Assembly (NCBI GenBank): GCA_958430865.1
Contig: CAUDNR010000668.1
Span: forward strand, 3,324 to 67,323
From: Entrophospora sp. SA101
Taxonomy: Eukaryota; Glomeromycota; Glomeromycetes; Entrophosporales; Entrophosporaceae
DNA: 64,000 bases
Direction: 5' to 3'
The translations under genes and the position numbers were made by a program. Under the pieces are notes generated by a model. It was not told the origin of the DNA. It saw only the letters and a program-made list of their open reading frames with translations, and made no database searches. Below are positions 22,804-33,327 of this stretch, one piece after another. Positions within the stretch are counted from its first letter, which is position 1. Each line of letters starts with the position of its first letter.

Positions 22804-23751
22804 ATGTATGAATTTTTATCAACATTACGAACGACATTTAGTAATTATTATGATAATAGTAATACAATATATTTAACCAAAAGTCAAATTGACATATTAA
22901 ACAATAAATTTTCATATTATCCTTCTTCAATAATTAGAGATGTAATTGTTACTAAATTAGTTAGTGATATATCATTACAAGGTCAATTATTTAAGAAATT
23001 AACCATTTCAAGCATTGGAACTTCAGCAAATTTATCAAACACAATGTATTTTATTATTAATAAATTGAATGAATCTAAAACTGAAGATTTATTAATTAAT
23101 AGTGCTAAAAATAAAAATAATGATGATATCAGAATTTGGGTTGATTCAGAACTCATGTTGAGTGAGGTTATGATGAAATGTGACCAGATGAAAAGTGAGT
23201 ATGCTGATATTACCAAGAATTTAAATACAATCCAACGTCTTTTACAAGAAAGGAAAACTGGAATTATTGAGGAAGAAAAGAAATTAGCACGAAAGATTAA
23301 AGAAAGTCAATATCGCGGAATTAAATCCGGTTTTTTAAAAGGCCTAGGGTTAGGAACAGTTACTGCCATCCCGATATATATATACATTTCACCTTTTGAT
23401 TGTGGAATAATATGGATTACTACAGTTGTGATGGGTGTGGTTCTAGGAGCTACTCTTAATGAAAAACGTGATAAAAAACAAGAAAAGGCTTTATTATTAA
23501 AAGAAGATCTAAAACATATTGACTCTATTGTTGTTGATGTTAAAGAAATTAAAAAAAGTGTAGGTGTATTTGAAAATTATTGGTTAAATCAATTCAATTT
23601 AGTTGGTGATTCTAGGAATTCAATCATTGCTAATATCACGAATAACAATAACAAAAACAATTATGATAAATTTTCAATTTTAAAATCTTGGATTCAAGCA
23701 AAAAAAGATTTTGATGATTATCAAACAAACTGTAAGCAATTTACACAATAA
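22804..23751 (+). CDS. Orphan coiled-coil / two-membrane-segment protein (copy A)
   Basis: An intact, intronless 315-codon ORF. Residues ~110-170 are charged and heptad-like (MKSEYADITKNLNTIQRLLQ). They are followed at ~175-220 by a glycine-rich hydrophobic hairpin, GFLKGLGLGTVTAIPIYIYI and WITTVVMGVVLGATL, and then by a second charged helix ending near residue 260. Helix, membrane hairpin and helix together recall helical membrane-remodelling or pore-type proteins, but there is no motif to assign one, and no function is claimed. A second identical ORF is at 37367-38314. Confidence 0.6.
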   Translation: MYEFLSTLRTTFSNYYDNSNTIYLTKSQIDILNNKFSYYPSSIIRDVIVTKLVSDISLQGQLFKKLTISSIGTSANLSNTMYFIINKLNESKTEDLLINSAKNKNNDDIRIWVDSELMLSEVMMKCDQMKSEYADITKNLNTIQRLLQERKTGIIEEEKKLARKIKESQYRGIKSGFLKGLGLGTVTAIPIYIYISPFDCGIIWITTVVMGVVLGATLNEKRDKKQEKALLLKEDLKHIDSIVVDVKEIKKSVGVFENYWLNQFNLVGDSRNSIIANITNNNNKNNYDKFSILKSWIQAKKDFDDYQTNCKQFTQ

Positions 23752-24305
23752 CTATAATAAAAATTAAAGGTTTTTATTAAAAATTTATTAATGTAATTCA
23801 TTATTTGATCAATCTCGAATAACCAAATATCTTGTCAAAAAATCTTAATTCTTTTTTCAAATTCAACAGCTTCACTTTTAATTAATTGAAATTCAGATAA
23901 TAATTTATACATATCTCTACCATCATCATTATTATGCATCAAAATTACATCTGTCATTATTGCTGTCATTATCATTCTCACAAGTAACAGATTTTAAAAG
24001 TGAATTTTTTCATATTATCAACATCATCATTGTTATCCAAAATCTTTAAATGGATATGAAGAGGGTGATGACAATGATGTCATTTTTGAAAAAAATTGAT
24101 TAATTCCTGATTAACAGAAGAAGTAACTGGATCTGGTTTCTCAATATGATTCAAATATGATTCAATATGATATCACTATCATATACATCATGCTCCCTAC
24201 CAATTGGTTAATGAGGAGTGTTGATGCACTTTTGAAAATGTATTTTTTGAATAATCCAGTCTATTATCACCCCAAAATAAATTTATATAGTAATAGGAAT
24301 ATTGG

Positions 24306-24640
24306 TTAGTGCAAGGCATTTCTAATTTTTGGTATTAGATCATGAATTCCAAAATACTTTCTTTCCCAATTTACAGGTATTTCATATCCTTCACCATCTA
24401 AATCATAATCAGGCCTGCATTATTGTTGTGTTATGTGAGATGAATGAATGAATGAATGAATGATAAGTAAATTGTAGGTTTATTCATATATTTGTATATA
24501 GACAAGTATTTACCTTAACATATCGTAGGAAACTTAGATTCCTTCATCCTATAGAAAAATTTTTAATTTTATCTAATAAAGAAATTACATTCAATGTTAA
24601 TTTATTTACTCTTACTTTCTCTTACCAACTTGGATAGTTC
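24306..24640 (-). pseudogene. Three-exon gene fragment, cut by a LINE 3' end (copy A)
   Basis: On the minus strand, exon pieces join through plausible GT-AG introns: ERRELSKL (ends near 24626, donor GTAAGA), then DEGI*VSYDMLR (about 24550-24514), then PDYDLDGEGYEIPVNWERKY to a TAA at 24306-24308. One in-frame TAA breaks the middle exon. Upstream, the frame runs straight into the A/T run and sequence shared with a LINE 3' UTR, so the 5' part of the gene is lost. The family is not recognised. Confidence 0.45.
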
Positions 24641-24644
24641 TCTT

Positions 24645-24975
24645 CTCTCTTTTTTTAATAAAGGCTCATATAATTTTATTAGAATAAAGTAAATATAATA
24701 ACAATAATTCACAAAATAAATTCCAAATTAACTTTATATGAGGCTATTCCTCTTGAAAATAATTAAATATATGTATATATATAAACATATTTAAATTTAA
24801 CATTTCAGAAAAACAGATATGCCAAACAAAAGTCTATGAAGTTTATTCAGTCACAATTTAACAATTTCAACTGCATCATAAATATTATTGACTTCTCTGA
24901 ATATTACCTGGATAATAGGAAGTCAGATTCAGTATTAATGAAGTTATTTATTAAAACTAGATGAGAATTATTAGA
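24645..24975 (-). repeat. LINE 3'-UTR-like sequence (copy A)
   Basis: This aligns at roughly 85-90% with 49758-50093, which is the 3' UTR of the LINE fragment at 50088-51290. It begins at a T7 run (the poly-A side on the minus strand), and the match ends where the (GAATTA)n array begins. Confidence 0.7.
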
Positions 24976-25052
24976 ATTAGAATTAGAATTAGAATTAGAA
25001 TTAGAATTAGAATTAGAATTAGAATTAGAATTAGAATTAGAATTAGAATTAG
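24970..25052. repeat. (GAATTA)n hexanucleotide array at contig edge (copy A)
   Basis: About 13 tandem GAATTA units running directly into the N gap. Confidence 0.95.
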
Positions 25053-25062
25053 NNNNNNNNNN
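25053..25062. other. Assembly gap (10 N)
   Basis: Ten N bases. Sequence on the right side is unrelated to what follows the second gap. Confidence 1.
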
Positions 25063-25064
25063 GG

Positions 25065-25385
25065 GTAGGAAGAGTTAGTGTAGCAGGGTTGAATAAAGCT
25101 CAATGTTATGAAGGTGGAAAAGTTTTTCAATACTTGGATATCAAACCCATTTTTGGAATTTATTTTAAGAGACTATCAAGCATTTAGAAATATCAACATT
25201 TTCTTTTCGAAGCATCTAATCTTGGTACTATGAAAGTTCAAGAAGTTGCTAATGGACCTTTTACTGAATTCAATTTATTGAAAACCAAGAAAGCAGATAT
25301 CTTTGAAGAAATTAAAGCTTTATCTATTTTAGTGTTAACACCACCTCCTTTGGATTATAAAAGGCAAGAATATCTACCTTTATAA
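25065..25385 (+). pseudogene. Transposon-like protein fragment with one stop
   Basis: One frame reads from the gap (GRVSVAGLNKAQCYEGGK) to a TAA at 25383-25385, with a single in-frame TAG near 25182. The segment KYQHFLFEASNLG recalls repetitive Rhizophagus transposon proteins, but I cannot name the domain. The 5' part is hidden by the gap. Confidence 0.35.
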
Positions 25386-25638
25386 CAATAACAATTGGTC
25401 CAATGTGATATTTTAGGATGCTACGGGAATCATTTCAACAAACATTTTCTCACTAATTCACAACATTGATTTGCTTAGTAAAAAAAATATGTATTTGTAT
25501 TACCTGTTTATTTGATTATTTTCATGGACCATCAAGTGAGTTGATACTTTTTTAGGGGTGTGTACTAAAATAATATATTATGGTAGTAAATATAATAATA
25601 AAAAGTAAAAAAAATAAAAAGAAATAATTTACAATGTC

Positions 25639-26290
25639 AAACAAGAACAATGAGGATTAAATAATTTAGAAAGAATAGAAGATTGAGAAGAAAGATTTTA
25701 TTGACCAAACTGAACAATTGCATCAAATTGAAAAGATTTAGAAAAAAGAATTGGAGCAAAAGATAGAAAGAAGCATTGGAGAAAAAAGATGAAAGCAAAC
25801 AAATCTCTTTATTAAAAGAAACTCATCAAAAAGAGATTAGAGAGCTGAATGATAAAATCAAATAAGGATATTTTATCTATGGTTTTGCACTGAAAAGCAG
25901 TGTTAATTCACAGAAAAAGATTAAAGAACTAGAAAAGGGATCGGAAGAGAAAGAATTATTGGATGATTATTTGAAAACTAGAGTTGAGGAAGAAGAAAAA
26001 GTTGAATGTCACCTAAATGCCTCAGAAGTAGCTGAAGGATGAAGTAAAAAAAAATTGGCTGAAAACTTAGAGCAGTTAGAGTCAGGAAATACAAGGTATT
26101 CTCTTGACCTTACAAGGTAATGAAAATGAATTGCAAGCTAATCAAAAAGAGATGAACAAACAAGCCCAAGAAATTCAACAATTAAAACAAGAATTATATT
26201 TAGCCAATAATCCTTTGCCAGTATTACCAAGGAAAAAAAGAAAATTGCAAAAAATCACAAAAAAGATAACTTGCCTAAGAGGAAATAATT
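25639..26290 (+). pseudogene. Decayed coiled-coil ORF, probably from a mollicute-type endobacterium
   Basis: From ATG 25636-25638 the frame reads a Lys/Glu/Gln-rich coiled coil (DFIDQTEQLHQIE, then KETHQKEIRELNDKIK, then NELQANQKEMNKQAQEIQQL) ending near 26290. It is broken by four TAA/TAG codons in the first ~45 codons, one more later, and at least two frame changes. A TGA at 26040-26042 reads EG(W)SKKK if TGA is Trp. Length, style and TGA use resemble coiled-coil proteins of Mycoplasma-related endobacteria. This is inference; a simple coiled coil gives weak phylogenetic signal. Confidence 0.45.
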
Positions 26291-26329
26291 GAAGTAAATC
26301 CCAAGGAACCCAGACCAACTCATACTAAT

Positions 26330-28040
26330 TCTTTTTTATCGAATCTATTTTTAACTTTAAAAGACAGTATTCTTGTTATATTATTCCAAGTTAAGTATCA
26401 AATTATTTCTCTACTGATATCCTCTTCTTTCTGGTTTTTGTGGCCCTGTGTTTAATGTTCTTTTATTTTCTTTCTTGGTAAATTTCACAAGTAATCTTTT
26501 CTTTGCCTAAACATTTTTGCAAAAGATTTGTATCTACTAATTTAAAAATATAAGGAGCAATTTTTTCATCTTGTTCCTTTTTCAAAATACTTCTAATGGT
26601 GCTGTAATTCTTTGGTTCCATGGTAGATCGGATGTAAATGAGTTTCATATTAACTATTTTTATATAGGAGTATTTCTATATATCACTTAAGAAACTGATA
26701 ATTATAATCACATTACAAATGACTAAATTTTGATCCCTGAAATCTTTGATAATACCAATGTTCACTTTGTCTGGTTTTGTTGCAGCATGCCCCATATAAG
26801 AATGGAGATAGAAGTTTGATTTGATTGGTTACGAATGGAACAATGAACCTTCTGATATTGATTATACCCAGACTTGTATAATCCTGGTATATAGGAAAAA
26901 CCTTCCATTACATATATATTAATATTAATATGGGAAAATTATGTCCCGTTAATATTAACTTTTTAGTCCGGATAATCAGATAACGTGCAAAAATTTTGTC
27001 TCGTGAAAATAAGTTCATTAATATTAGTGTATTAGTAGGAAGAGTGAAAAGAAGTCACTAATGTGGATTTTTTGATATAATATCAGGATAAAAAAATAAA
27101 AAATGAATAACGTAAAAATTAAAAGTTTAACAATTAACCATTATATGGCCATCAAATAATATAACACTCTCCTTTTCTTCCGCCGCTTTCTTTGACAAAT
27201 GCCACAATAAACGGGTTATCGTAACAAATATTTTCCTGTTCCTTCTCATGTTTCCCTTTTAAAAACAAATCGTGAAGTTAATACGCCTAATTTCCAATAA
27301 TCATTTGTAAAAAATACCAAGTAAAAAAAATTTTTAATTTTTTGTTTCTATAGCATATGTTTTCCACAATGAATAAATATGTAAAATCGAAAGATATATT
27401 ATCTTGTTATTCTTTCTACTCCCAACTCATCTCTCAACTCAACCAGTTGATGGTTGATGCTAACACATTTGAAATACTCTGTATTTTTATATTAGAATGC
27501 TTCTAAATTTACATACGAACAAGTCTAATACAGCAATACCGCCGCTTACCTTGTGAATGAACTTCTCATTACATGAAAGAGAAATTTACAATGTATTTAT
27601 ACATGTTAAAGGTTCTATCATCTAGTTATCCAACTTCATTGAAATCCTAATTTATACTAATTAATATATTCTTTAAATATCATTTGAACCTTCCATGTAG
27701 AATTATTTTCAAGTAATTTCTAGTCAATGTGAGTCATGTAAAATTCTTTCATTTAAATATTATTCTGAGACTTTGTAATTTGTTACACTTTAGAATGTTG
27801 GAATATTTATATCTCCAATATTTGGGTTATTTTCCGAGAGCTATTTATTTGATTGGTGCGCCTTATTAATTAGTGTAACATTTATTAAATTGTACTGGTT
27901 TATTTCTTGTTGAGTTATTCCGTGATAATCGTTTCCAAATTTTCACTTTGTGATACATGTAAATCATTTCCGATTTATATGCTCGTTTTCCGTGATCTAT
28001 AACTTACTATTTTACAATATGAAAATCAAGCCTGATTAAC
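26330..28040. other. Non-coding stretch with a dispersed repeat
   Basis: No supported gene. 26721-26798 is the reverse complement of 59934-60010 with few differences, so part of this stretch is transposon-derived. A 61-codon minus-strand ORF at 26463-26648 is not recognised. The rest is AT-rich without visible structure. Confidence 0.45.
26721..26798 (-). repeat. Dispersed repeat shared with 59934-60010
   Basis: The reverse complement aligns over ~77 bases with 59934-60010 at about 88% by eye, including AACAAAACCAGACAA and GATTTCAGGGATCAA. The second site adjoins a Tc1/mariner transposase remnant, so both may be parts of one element family. Confidence 0.7.
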
Positions 28041-28045
28041 AAATT

Positions 28046-29967
28046 GATTAAGGCTGAAAGCAAAACAAGAAGAAAAGGATTTTAACAATTTAGCCAGTGT
28101 TAAAGAAAAAATTAGAACTCTTTGTTTTATTCAACAAGGCTATACTGGTAAAGTAGTAATAGAGAACTTTCCTGATTTAACTCAGTTGAATTTAGGTAAT
28201 AATGAATTAGAAGAGATCATTATTCACAATTGCCCTGATTTAAAATTAGTTCAAGTAGCTCACAATAAACTTACTAAGTTAAAGATAGAGAACTGTCCAA
28301 ATGTTCAAGAAAACTATACTCATAATAACCAATTAACTAAGTGAGACTTTCCAGTTGAAGAATTAAAGCTAAAAACTTACAAACTATTTCTTCTAGTGAA
28401 GAAAAAGTTAGATTAGATGCTTTAGGATTAAAAGATAGAAAGCAGAGTTGATGGCGATGCCTAAACTTGGTTAGATGCTAAATATCCTCTTGACAAAAGA
28501 AATGAAGTGGAAAAACTAGATCTTAGCAGTTTAGGATTACAAGGAGAATTAAACTTGGAAGGATTTACTAATTTAAAGAGTTTAGATTGTAGTGATAATG
28601 AACTAACCAATTTGGATAAGTGTGAGAAATTGGAATATTTAGATTGTTCAAATAATCAATTATGAAGTTTAGGTGTTAGTAGTAATGTTGTATGTGAAAT
28701 TGAAATATTATGGAGTGGGGTGAAATTCTGATTGGCTAATTTGAATTTCATGCATGTAAATATGAATTTCACATATGTGAATTGCAAATTCACATAATTT
28801 CATTTTCATGTACAACAGTAATAAAGAATTGCAGGAAGTGCATAATAATCATAATGAAATATGAGAAACAGATTTCACTGGTCTAAGTAATTTACATACT
28901 TTAATGATAACATCTAATGAACTAGAAGAAGTTGATTTAAGTGACTTAACTAGTTTAAAAAGTTTAAATTGTGGTTTGAATAATATAGATGCTTTAGATT
29001 TAAGTAATAACTTAGAAATAGAAATTGTAATGATATTGAAGTTAAAGAGTTAAAAAATTTAAAGTATTTATATTGTTATATATAAAAACAGGTTAGAAGA
29101 ATTCGACTGCCACAACTCAAAAAGTTTGAAAGAATTGTTTGTTTGTCATTAACAAGAAGTATCACTTTGTAACCTAAATGTTAAGGGTTGTGAAAATTTG
29201 GTAACACTAGATTATGCTGAGAACAGTTTAACAGAATTAGATATTAGCAACTTAAAAAACTTAGAGTTTGTTTCTTGTAAAGAAAATTTAATTAATAAAA
29301 TTAATGCTAGTAATTTGAAATTTAGAATTTCTTGATTCTTCCAATCATCATTACTTATTTATTCCTCCTCTAATAGACAAGTCTTAAAACTTGAAGGGGT
29401 GGATAAATTAGAAAAACTATTTTTATGTCGAGCATGTCCTGACTGACAATCACTGAAAAATCTTCAAAGTGTTGGAATAGATAAAAAAGAAGTTCCAGAG
29501 TTTGAACAATTCTTACAAGAAAAAAGAGATAAACCAATCAAAGAAATCTTGGCTAATCCCAATAATTACTCTCTTGAAGATATTCTCAAATTAGAAGAGA
29601 AAGAGTTAAAAGAAAAGTTAGTTGAACTAGCAACTAAAAAACATGAAGAAATAAGATTACAAAAAGAAAGGGAGTTCATGGATAAATTAAGAAAGAGGTT
29701 TAATATAGATGAGGAAGGGAAATCTAACCAAAAAAAAAAAACAAGAAAGAAGAAAAGGCTCCACCCTTAGAAAAAGATAGTGATTCTCCAAGTGAAGTAA
29801 CTCCTCTTCCTACTCCTCAGGAATCACCAACACCAAAGGATAATAATAAAGATAAAAATGTTTATGAGTTTAATGAAGAAGAGCAAAAGGTCTTTTCTCT
29901 TTCTGATTTAGAACAACTAGAACAGTTTTTTATTCAACATGATATAAAAAATGTTTACTCTTGATAG
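28046..29967 (+). pseudogene. Leucine-rich-repeat gene of probable Mycoplasma-related endobacterial origin
   Basis: The frame encodes short LRR units (LTQLNLGNNELEEI, LKSLDCSDNELTNL, LEYLDCSNNQL), an AQTWLDAKYPLDKR-like segment, and a C-terminal Lys/Glu-rich coiled coil (from about 29500) with a Pro/Thr-rich tail. TGA stands inside otherwise open frame at 28342-28344, 28663-28665, 28862-28864, 29333-29335, 29444-29446 and 29962-29964, the last directly before TAG. This is expected if the source used TGA as Trp (genetic code 4), as mollicutes do. The gene is decayed: indels near 28370, about 28440, about 29020-29080 and in an A12 run near 29735, a TAA at about 28459 where AQxWL relatives have Gln, and a 130-bp MITE insertion at 28687-28816. 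The AT-rich, intronless layout fits a bacterial source; the donor identity is inference. Confidence 0.6.
28687..28816. mobile_element. MITE with 6-bp target-site duplication inside the LRR frame
   Basis: A 130-bp element has ~20-bp imperfect TIRs (left GTTGTATGTGAAATTG; right, reversed, GTTGTACATGAAAATG). AGTAAT is directly repeated at 28681-28686 and 28817-28822. Ignoring the element and one AGTAAT leaves the LRR frame open across the site. It is related to the element at 60106-60277, which has the same GTTGT terminus, the shared interior motif ATTGGCTAATTTGAATTT, and also a 6-bp duplication. Confidence 0.88.
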
Positions 29968-29990
29968 TAATAATAAACTAGTAGTTGAAT

Positions 29991-30340
29991 ATATTTCCTT
30001 ATTCAAATCAATTTCCTTATTCAAATTAATTTTTTTATTCGGATTAATTTCCTTATTCAAATCAATTTTCTTATTTGAATTATTCGTTTTATTCAGATTA
30101 TAATTTATTCAAATAAACTTTCAATGTAATTCGAATACTCAAATTCATAACAAATAAAGTGAATAATTCAAATAAACCTTATTTGAATAGAAACCCTACT
30201 TCCCTATAATAATAATAAATATTGCAAGTGTGCGATCTGAATTATTGGAGTCACCAAATATGGCAAACTAAATGAAAATCACTACATACAACCATACAAG
30301 CTTGATTAGGGCTTCTATTTGAATAAGGGCTTATTTGAAT
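29991..30340. repeat. Tandem TTCCTTATTCAAATCAAT-type repeats
   Basis: About five imperfect 17-18-bp units lie at 29991-30085. They grade into TTATTTGAATTATTCG-type sequence and a stretch (about 30180-30330) related to the boundary repeat of the duplication (GAATAGAAACCCTA, GGAGTCACCAAAT). Confidence 0.7.
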
Positions 30341-31140
30341 TATTTGTTTTACTCATTATTATTATGAATTTGAGTATTCGAATTGCATTGAATAAAATAA
30401 ATAATGAATAATTTGATAATTTGATAATTTGATAATTCAAATAAACAAATAAAACAAATAATTCAATTGATAGTTTAAAATAAACCAAATAAACGAATAA
30501 TAATTCGAGTAAAACGAATAATTAGAATATTTCAAACAAAAAGAATAAACGAATAGTTTGAATAAAAATGAATAAACAAATAGTTCGAATAAATGAATGA
30601 CAACAATTCAAACAATAAAATGAATAAATGAATAATTCAAGCAAAACAAATAGTTTGAATAAATGAATGATAACAATTCAAATGATAAACAAATGATAAT
30701 AATTTGAAAAATAAACGAATGATAACTATTCGAATAATAAACAAATGATACAATTTGATTGATAAACGAATGATGATAACAATTTGAATAATAAATGAAT
30801 GATACAATTTGAACAATAAATGAATGATCTCAATTCGAATGATAAATGAATGATGTCAATTTGAATAATAACAATAAATGAATGATACAATTCAAATGAT
30901 GATAACAATTCAAATAATACCGTAAAGTCTGGAAAGATAGCACCCCTCGAAAGATAGCACCCCCTACTTTAAAACAATTGAGTGTCAATATAAAAAAAAT
31001 GTTACACATGTAAAAAGGGGATGCTATCTTTCCAGACTTTACAGTAAACGAATGATAATAACAATTCAAATAATAAACGAATGATACAATTCAAATAATA
31101 AAAGAATGATACAATTCAAATAATAAACAAATGATAACAA
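30340..31140. repeat. Degenerate minisatellite built on AATAAACGAATGATAACAATTC
   Basis: Many variant copies of ~17-26-bp units (AATAAACGAATGATA followed by CAATTCAAAT) fill this stretch. The small minus-strand ORFs here (Ser/Ile/His-rich) are translations of the repeat. It is interrupted by a TA-flanked MITE at 30920-31044. Confidence 0.75.
30920..31044. mobile_element. Tc1/mariner-type MITE with TA target duplication
   Basis: A 125-bp element has ~27-bp TIRs: left CCGTAAAGTCTGGAAAGATA; the right end reversed is CTGTAAAGTCTGGAAAGATA. It is flanked by TA at 30918-30919 and 31045-31046 and is inserted in the minisatellite. No ORF. Confidence 0.88.
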
Positions 31141-31281
31141 TTCAAACAAAATGAATGATTTGAATAATTTGAACAAAAATTTTATTACGAATAGAAACTC
31201 AACTCTATTGCAGAGTCACTACTAAACCTGGCACAATAATGTTCAAACTAAACTAAAATATACAACTACACTACTTGAGGC
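31141..31281. repeat. Diverged repeat flanking duplication copy B
   Basis: The counterpart of 16530-16718 (about 80-85% by eye), located immediately before the point where identity becomes complete. Confidence 0.75.
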
Positions 31282-31663
31282 GTCCCTACAAGCAATATAG
31301 TAAAACTAATAAAAGGGTCCCTAACTAATAATTAAATGTTGGCCAAACCATTAATCATCAGAAAGGGTTATGAATCAATCAATCATGCCAGATTTATTAA
31401 TTAATAAAAGTATTATTTTTATTACCAAAGTGTTATTATTGAAAGATCAATTATTTTTTAATTTTTTTTTCACTGAAGGAGATTTCAAGCATATTTATAT
31501 GACTTTTTACATGATTTTGTCCAATAAAATAAAATAAAATAAAATAGAATGATAAATGGACAATTAGGTGTCAAAAATATGTCATTGATGATGTCATGAT
31601 TAATGATACCTGATGAAATTTTTTTGTTATAATTGATTAAAAATAAAATTTATATTCATTGAA

Positions 31664-32296
31664 ATGTCAGATGGTAGTCAGCTTCAATTTGATAATAATT
31701 TGTTTTCCTTGAAAATATTATTAAACAGAAAAATATGGCAATGTGACTCTGGACACATTTGTGTTGCACCAATTCTATTCAATTCATTAATGGCATAGAA
31801 GACTTTGATGAACCTTTCTTTGGAATCAATACAGCTTTAAAGGACAGGTTTCTGGATTATTTTTGCAGGAAAATCAAATAATTAGCCAAATAAATCTGTT
31901 TTTGACTAATTAGTTGAAGAATTTCCTTTATTTATCAGATCAACTCACTTATTTCACTTGTGCTATTGATTCAGAATTAAAAGAGCACAACAATCATGAT
32001 TGTTATATTTGTAGTCCTACTCTAAACCTAGAAACAACATCATCAAATCCATCATCTTTAAATTACCCAATCTCAAAAGATCAAGAATTGTGGTGAGAAG
32101 TCCCATTCAAGAGGGTAACAATTTGAACAAGATAAGTCTTGACGAATGTGTGATATATCACTTATGTACTGATATCTCTGATGAATCTGGTCGTGTTCTC
32201 TTGGTCAAAGTTCATTCACCTAATCCTTGTAAGGATCTTCTTTGTATAGTAGATCATCTGGTATATCTTCAAATAAAACTTCTTCCAGGAAAGTAA
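31664..32296 (+). pseudogene. Decayed unidentified ORF (copy B)
   Basis: Identical to the remnant at 17101-17733, with the same stops and frame changes. Confidence 0.4.
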
Positions 32297-32346
32297 TTTC
32301 TTTTTTTAACTAATTTTTTACTGCTTCCTTCTACTGGTCCTTGTTT

Positions 32347-32637
32347 TTAAAAGATAAACTCAATCCCTTCTTCTTCAGTTAATCCCTTAAGGTTGCAACT
32401 TCTTTTCAAATGTCCCTTTGTTCCACACGAATAGCAAGTTTTATTTTGATGTGGGTTTTTAGTTTGTTCTTCCTGTTGATAATGTAGTTTGAATAATTGA
32501 TTAGGATTTTCAGCAAAATATGTATATACCAAGTTGATTAATTGAATGTCCTTGATATTCCCCGTGAGAATTTGGTGATAGACTTGTACGAAAATTTCTG
32601 ATTTAATATGTTCTGAATTAAATTCTTTTAATTGCAT
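32347..32637 (-). CDS. Small CCHC zinc-knuckle ORF (copy B)
   Basis: Identical to the 96-codon ORF at 17784-18074, including CYSCGTKGHLKRSC. Confidence 0.5.
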   Translation of the reverse strand: MQLKEFNSEHIKSEIFVQVYHQILTGNIKDIQLINLVYTYFAENPNQLFKLHYQQEEQTKNPHQNKTCYSCGTKGHLKRSCNLKGLTEEEGIEFIF

Positions 32638-33126
32638 TTACAATTTCAAAACCCCCCCCCCCCGAATTAACCTCATAGGGTATAAAGTAAAAAAGTAGAA
32701 ATAAAATAAAGAAGTGAATAAGAAATATGAAAATGAGATAAAGGAAATATAAGAAATATAAGAAAGAAATAATAATAAAAATATCCGTAGATTATAATTT
32801 TGGTTTCCGTTTTGTTTTGTTTTTATTGAATCACTTCTATAATTCCACACAACTCGCACCAAGTTGTCACCAATTATTATTTGGGAGAGCATGTTAACAA
32901 TATAAATTTATTATTATGTGTATCAGAATGAATTGGATATTACTAACGAATCAGCTTTATTACCAAATAATTTTGGTTTAGTGATTTAAGAAAACGTTTT
33001 ATTTAGTTGAAACTAACTTATTTAACTTATTTCACAAATTCACGCCGCACGATTTATTGGCAAAATAATTATTTAAGGGAAATTTTTTTTTTAAAATACA
33101 AAACCCTAATACCAATAATAAATAAT

Positions 33127-33258
33127 GGGAATTGTTATTCGCATCCCACGTGACTAAGTGTAGTAATGTGACCAATGATGAATGGCTTAGCCAAATAAAT
33201 CGCATGATTTTATTAGTTCGTCTTTTGCCTTAGTCACGTGGAACGAATAACAATTTCC
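33127..33258. mobile_element. MITE with 8-bp target-site duplication (copy B)
   Basis: Identical to 18564-18695, with TAAATAAT on both sides. The MITE therefore predates the duplication, if the duplication is real. Confidence 0.88.
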
Positions 33259-33327
33259 TAAATAATAGTTATTAATAATTAATGATATTAATATTTAGGA
33301 TATATTAATATATTTAAAGAATCTTCA

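Larger units (their letters stand above)
16719..25052. repeat. Direct duplication, copy A (8,334 bp, identical to copy B)
   Basis: The block matches 31282-39615 at a constant offset of 14,563. I found no mismatch in the stretches compared. Homopolymers agree (C12 at 18089-18100, T12/A12 near 22675-22698), as do the ATT and hexanucleotide microsatellites and every ORF. The block ends at the same base of a (GAATTA)n array, followed by a 10-N gap, in both copies. It is either a very recent duplication or one contig end placed twice. Confidence 0.95.

Noticed and set aside
28046..29967. Whole segment as contaminating endobacterial contig
   Set aside because: A MITE with a family member in fungal context interrupts it, and fungal repeats lie on both sides without a gap on the right.
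30726..31069. Minus-strand ORFs rich in Ser, Ile and His
   Set aside because: They are translations of the degenerate minisatellite, one crossing a MITE.
29991..31140. CRISPR-like array
   Set aside because: Units vary in length and sequence, there are no unique spacers of constant size and no cas genes, and the context is eukaryotic.
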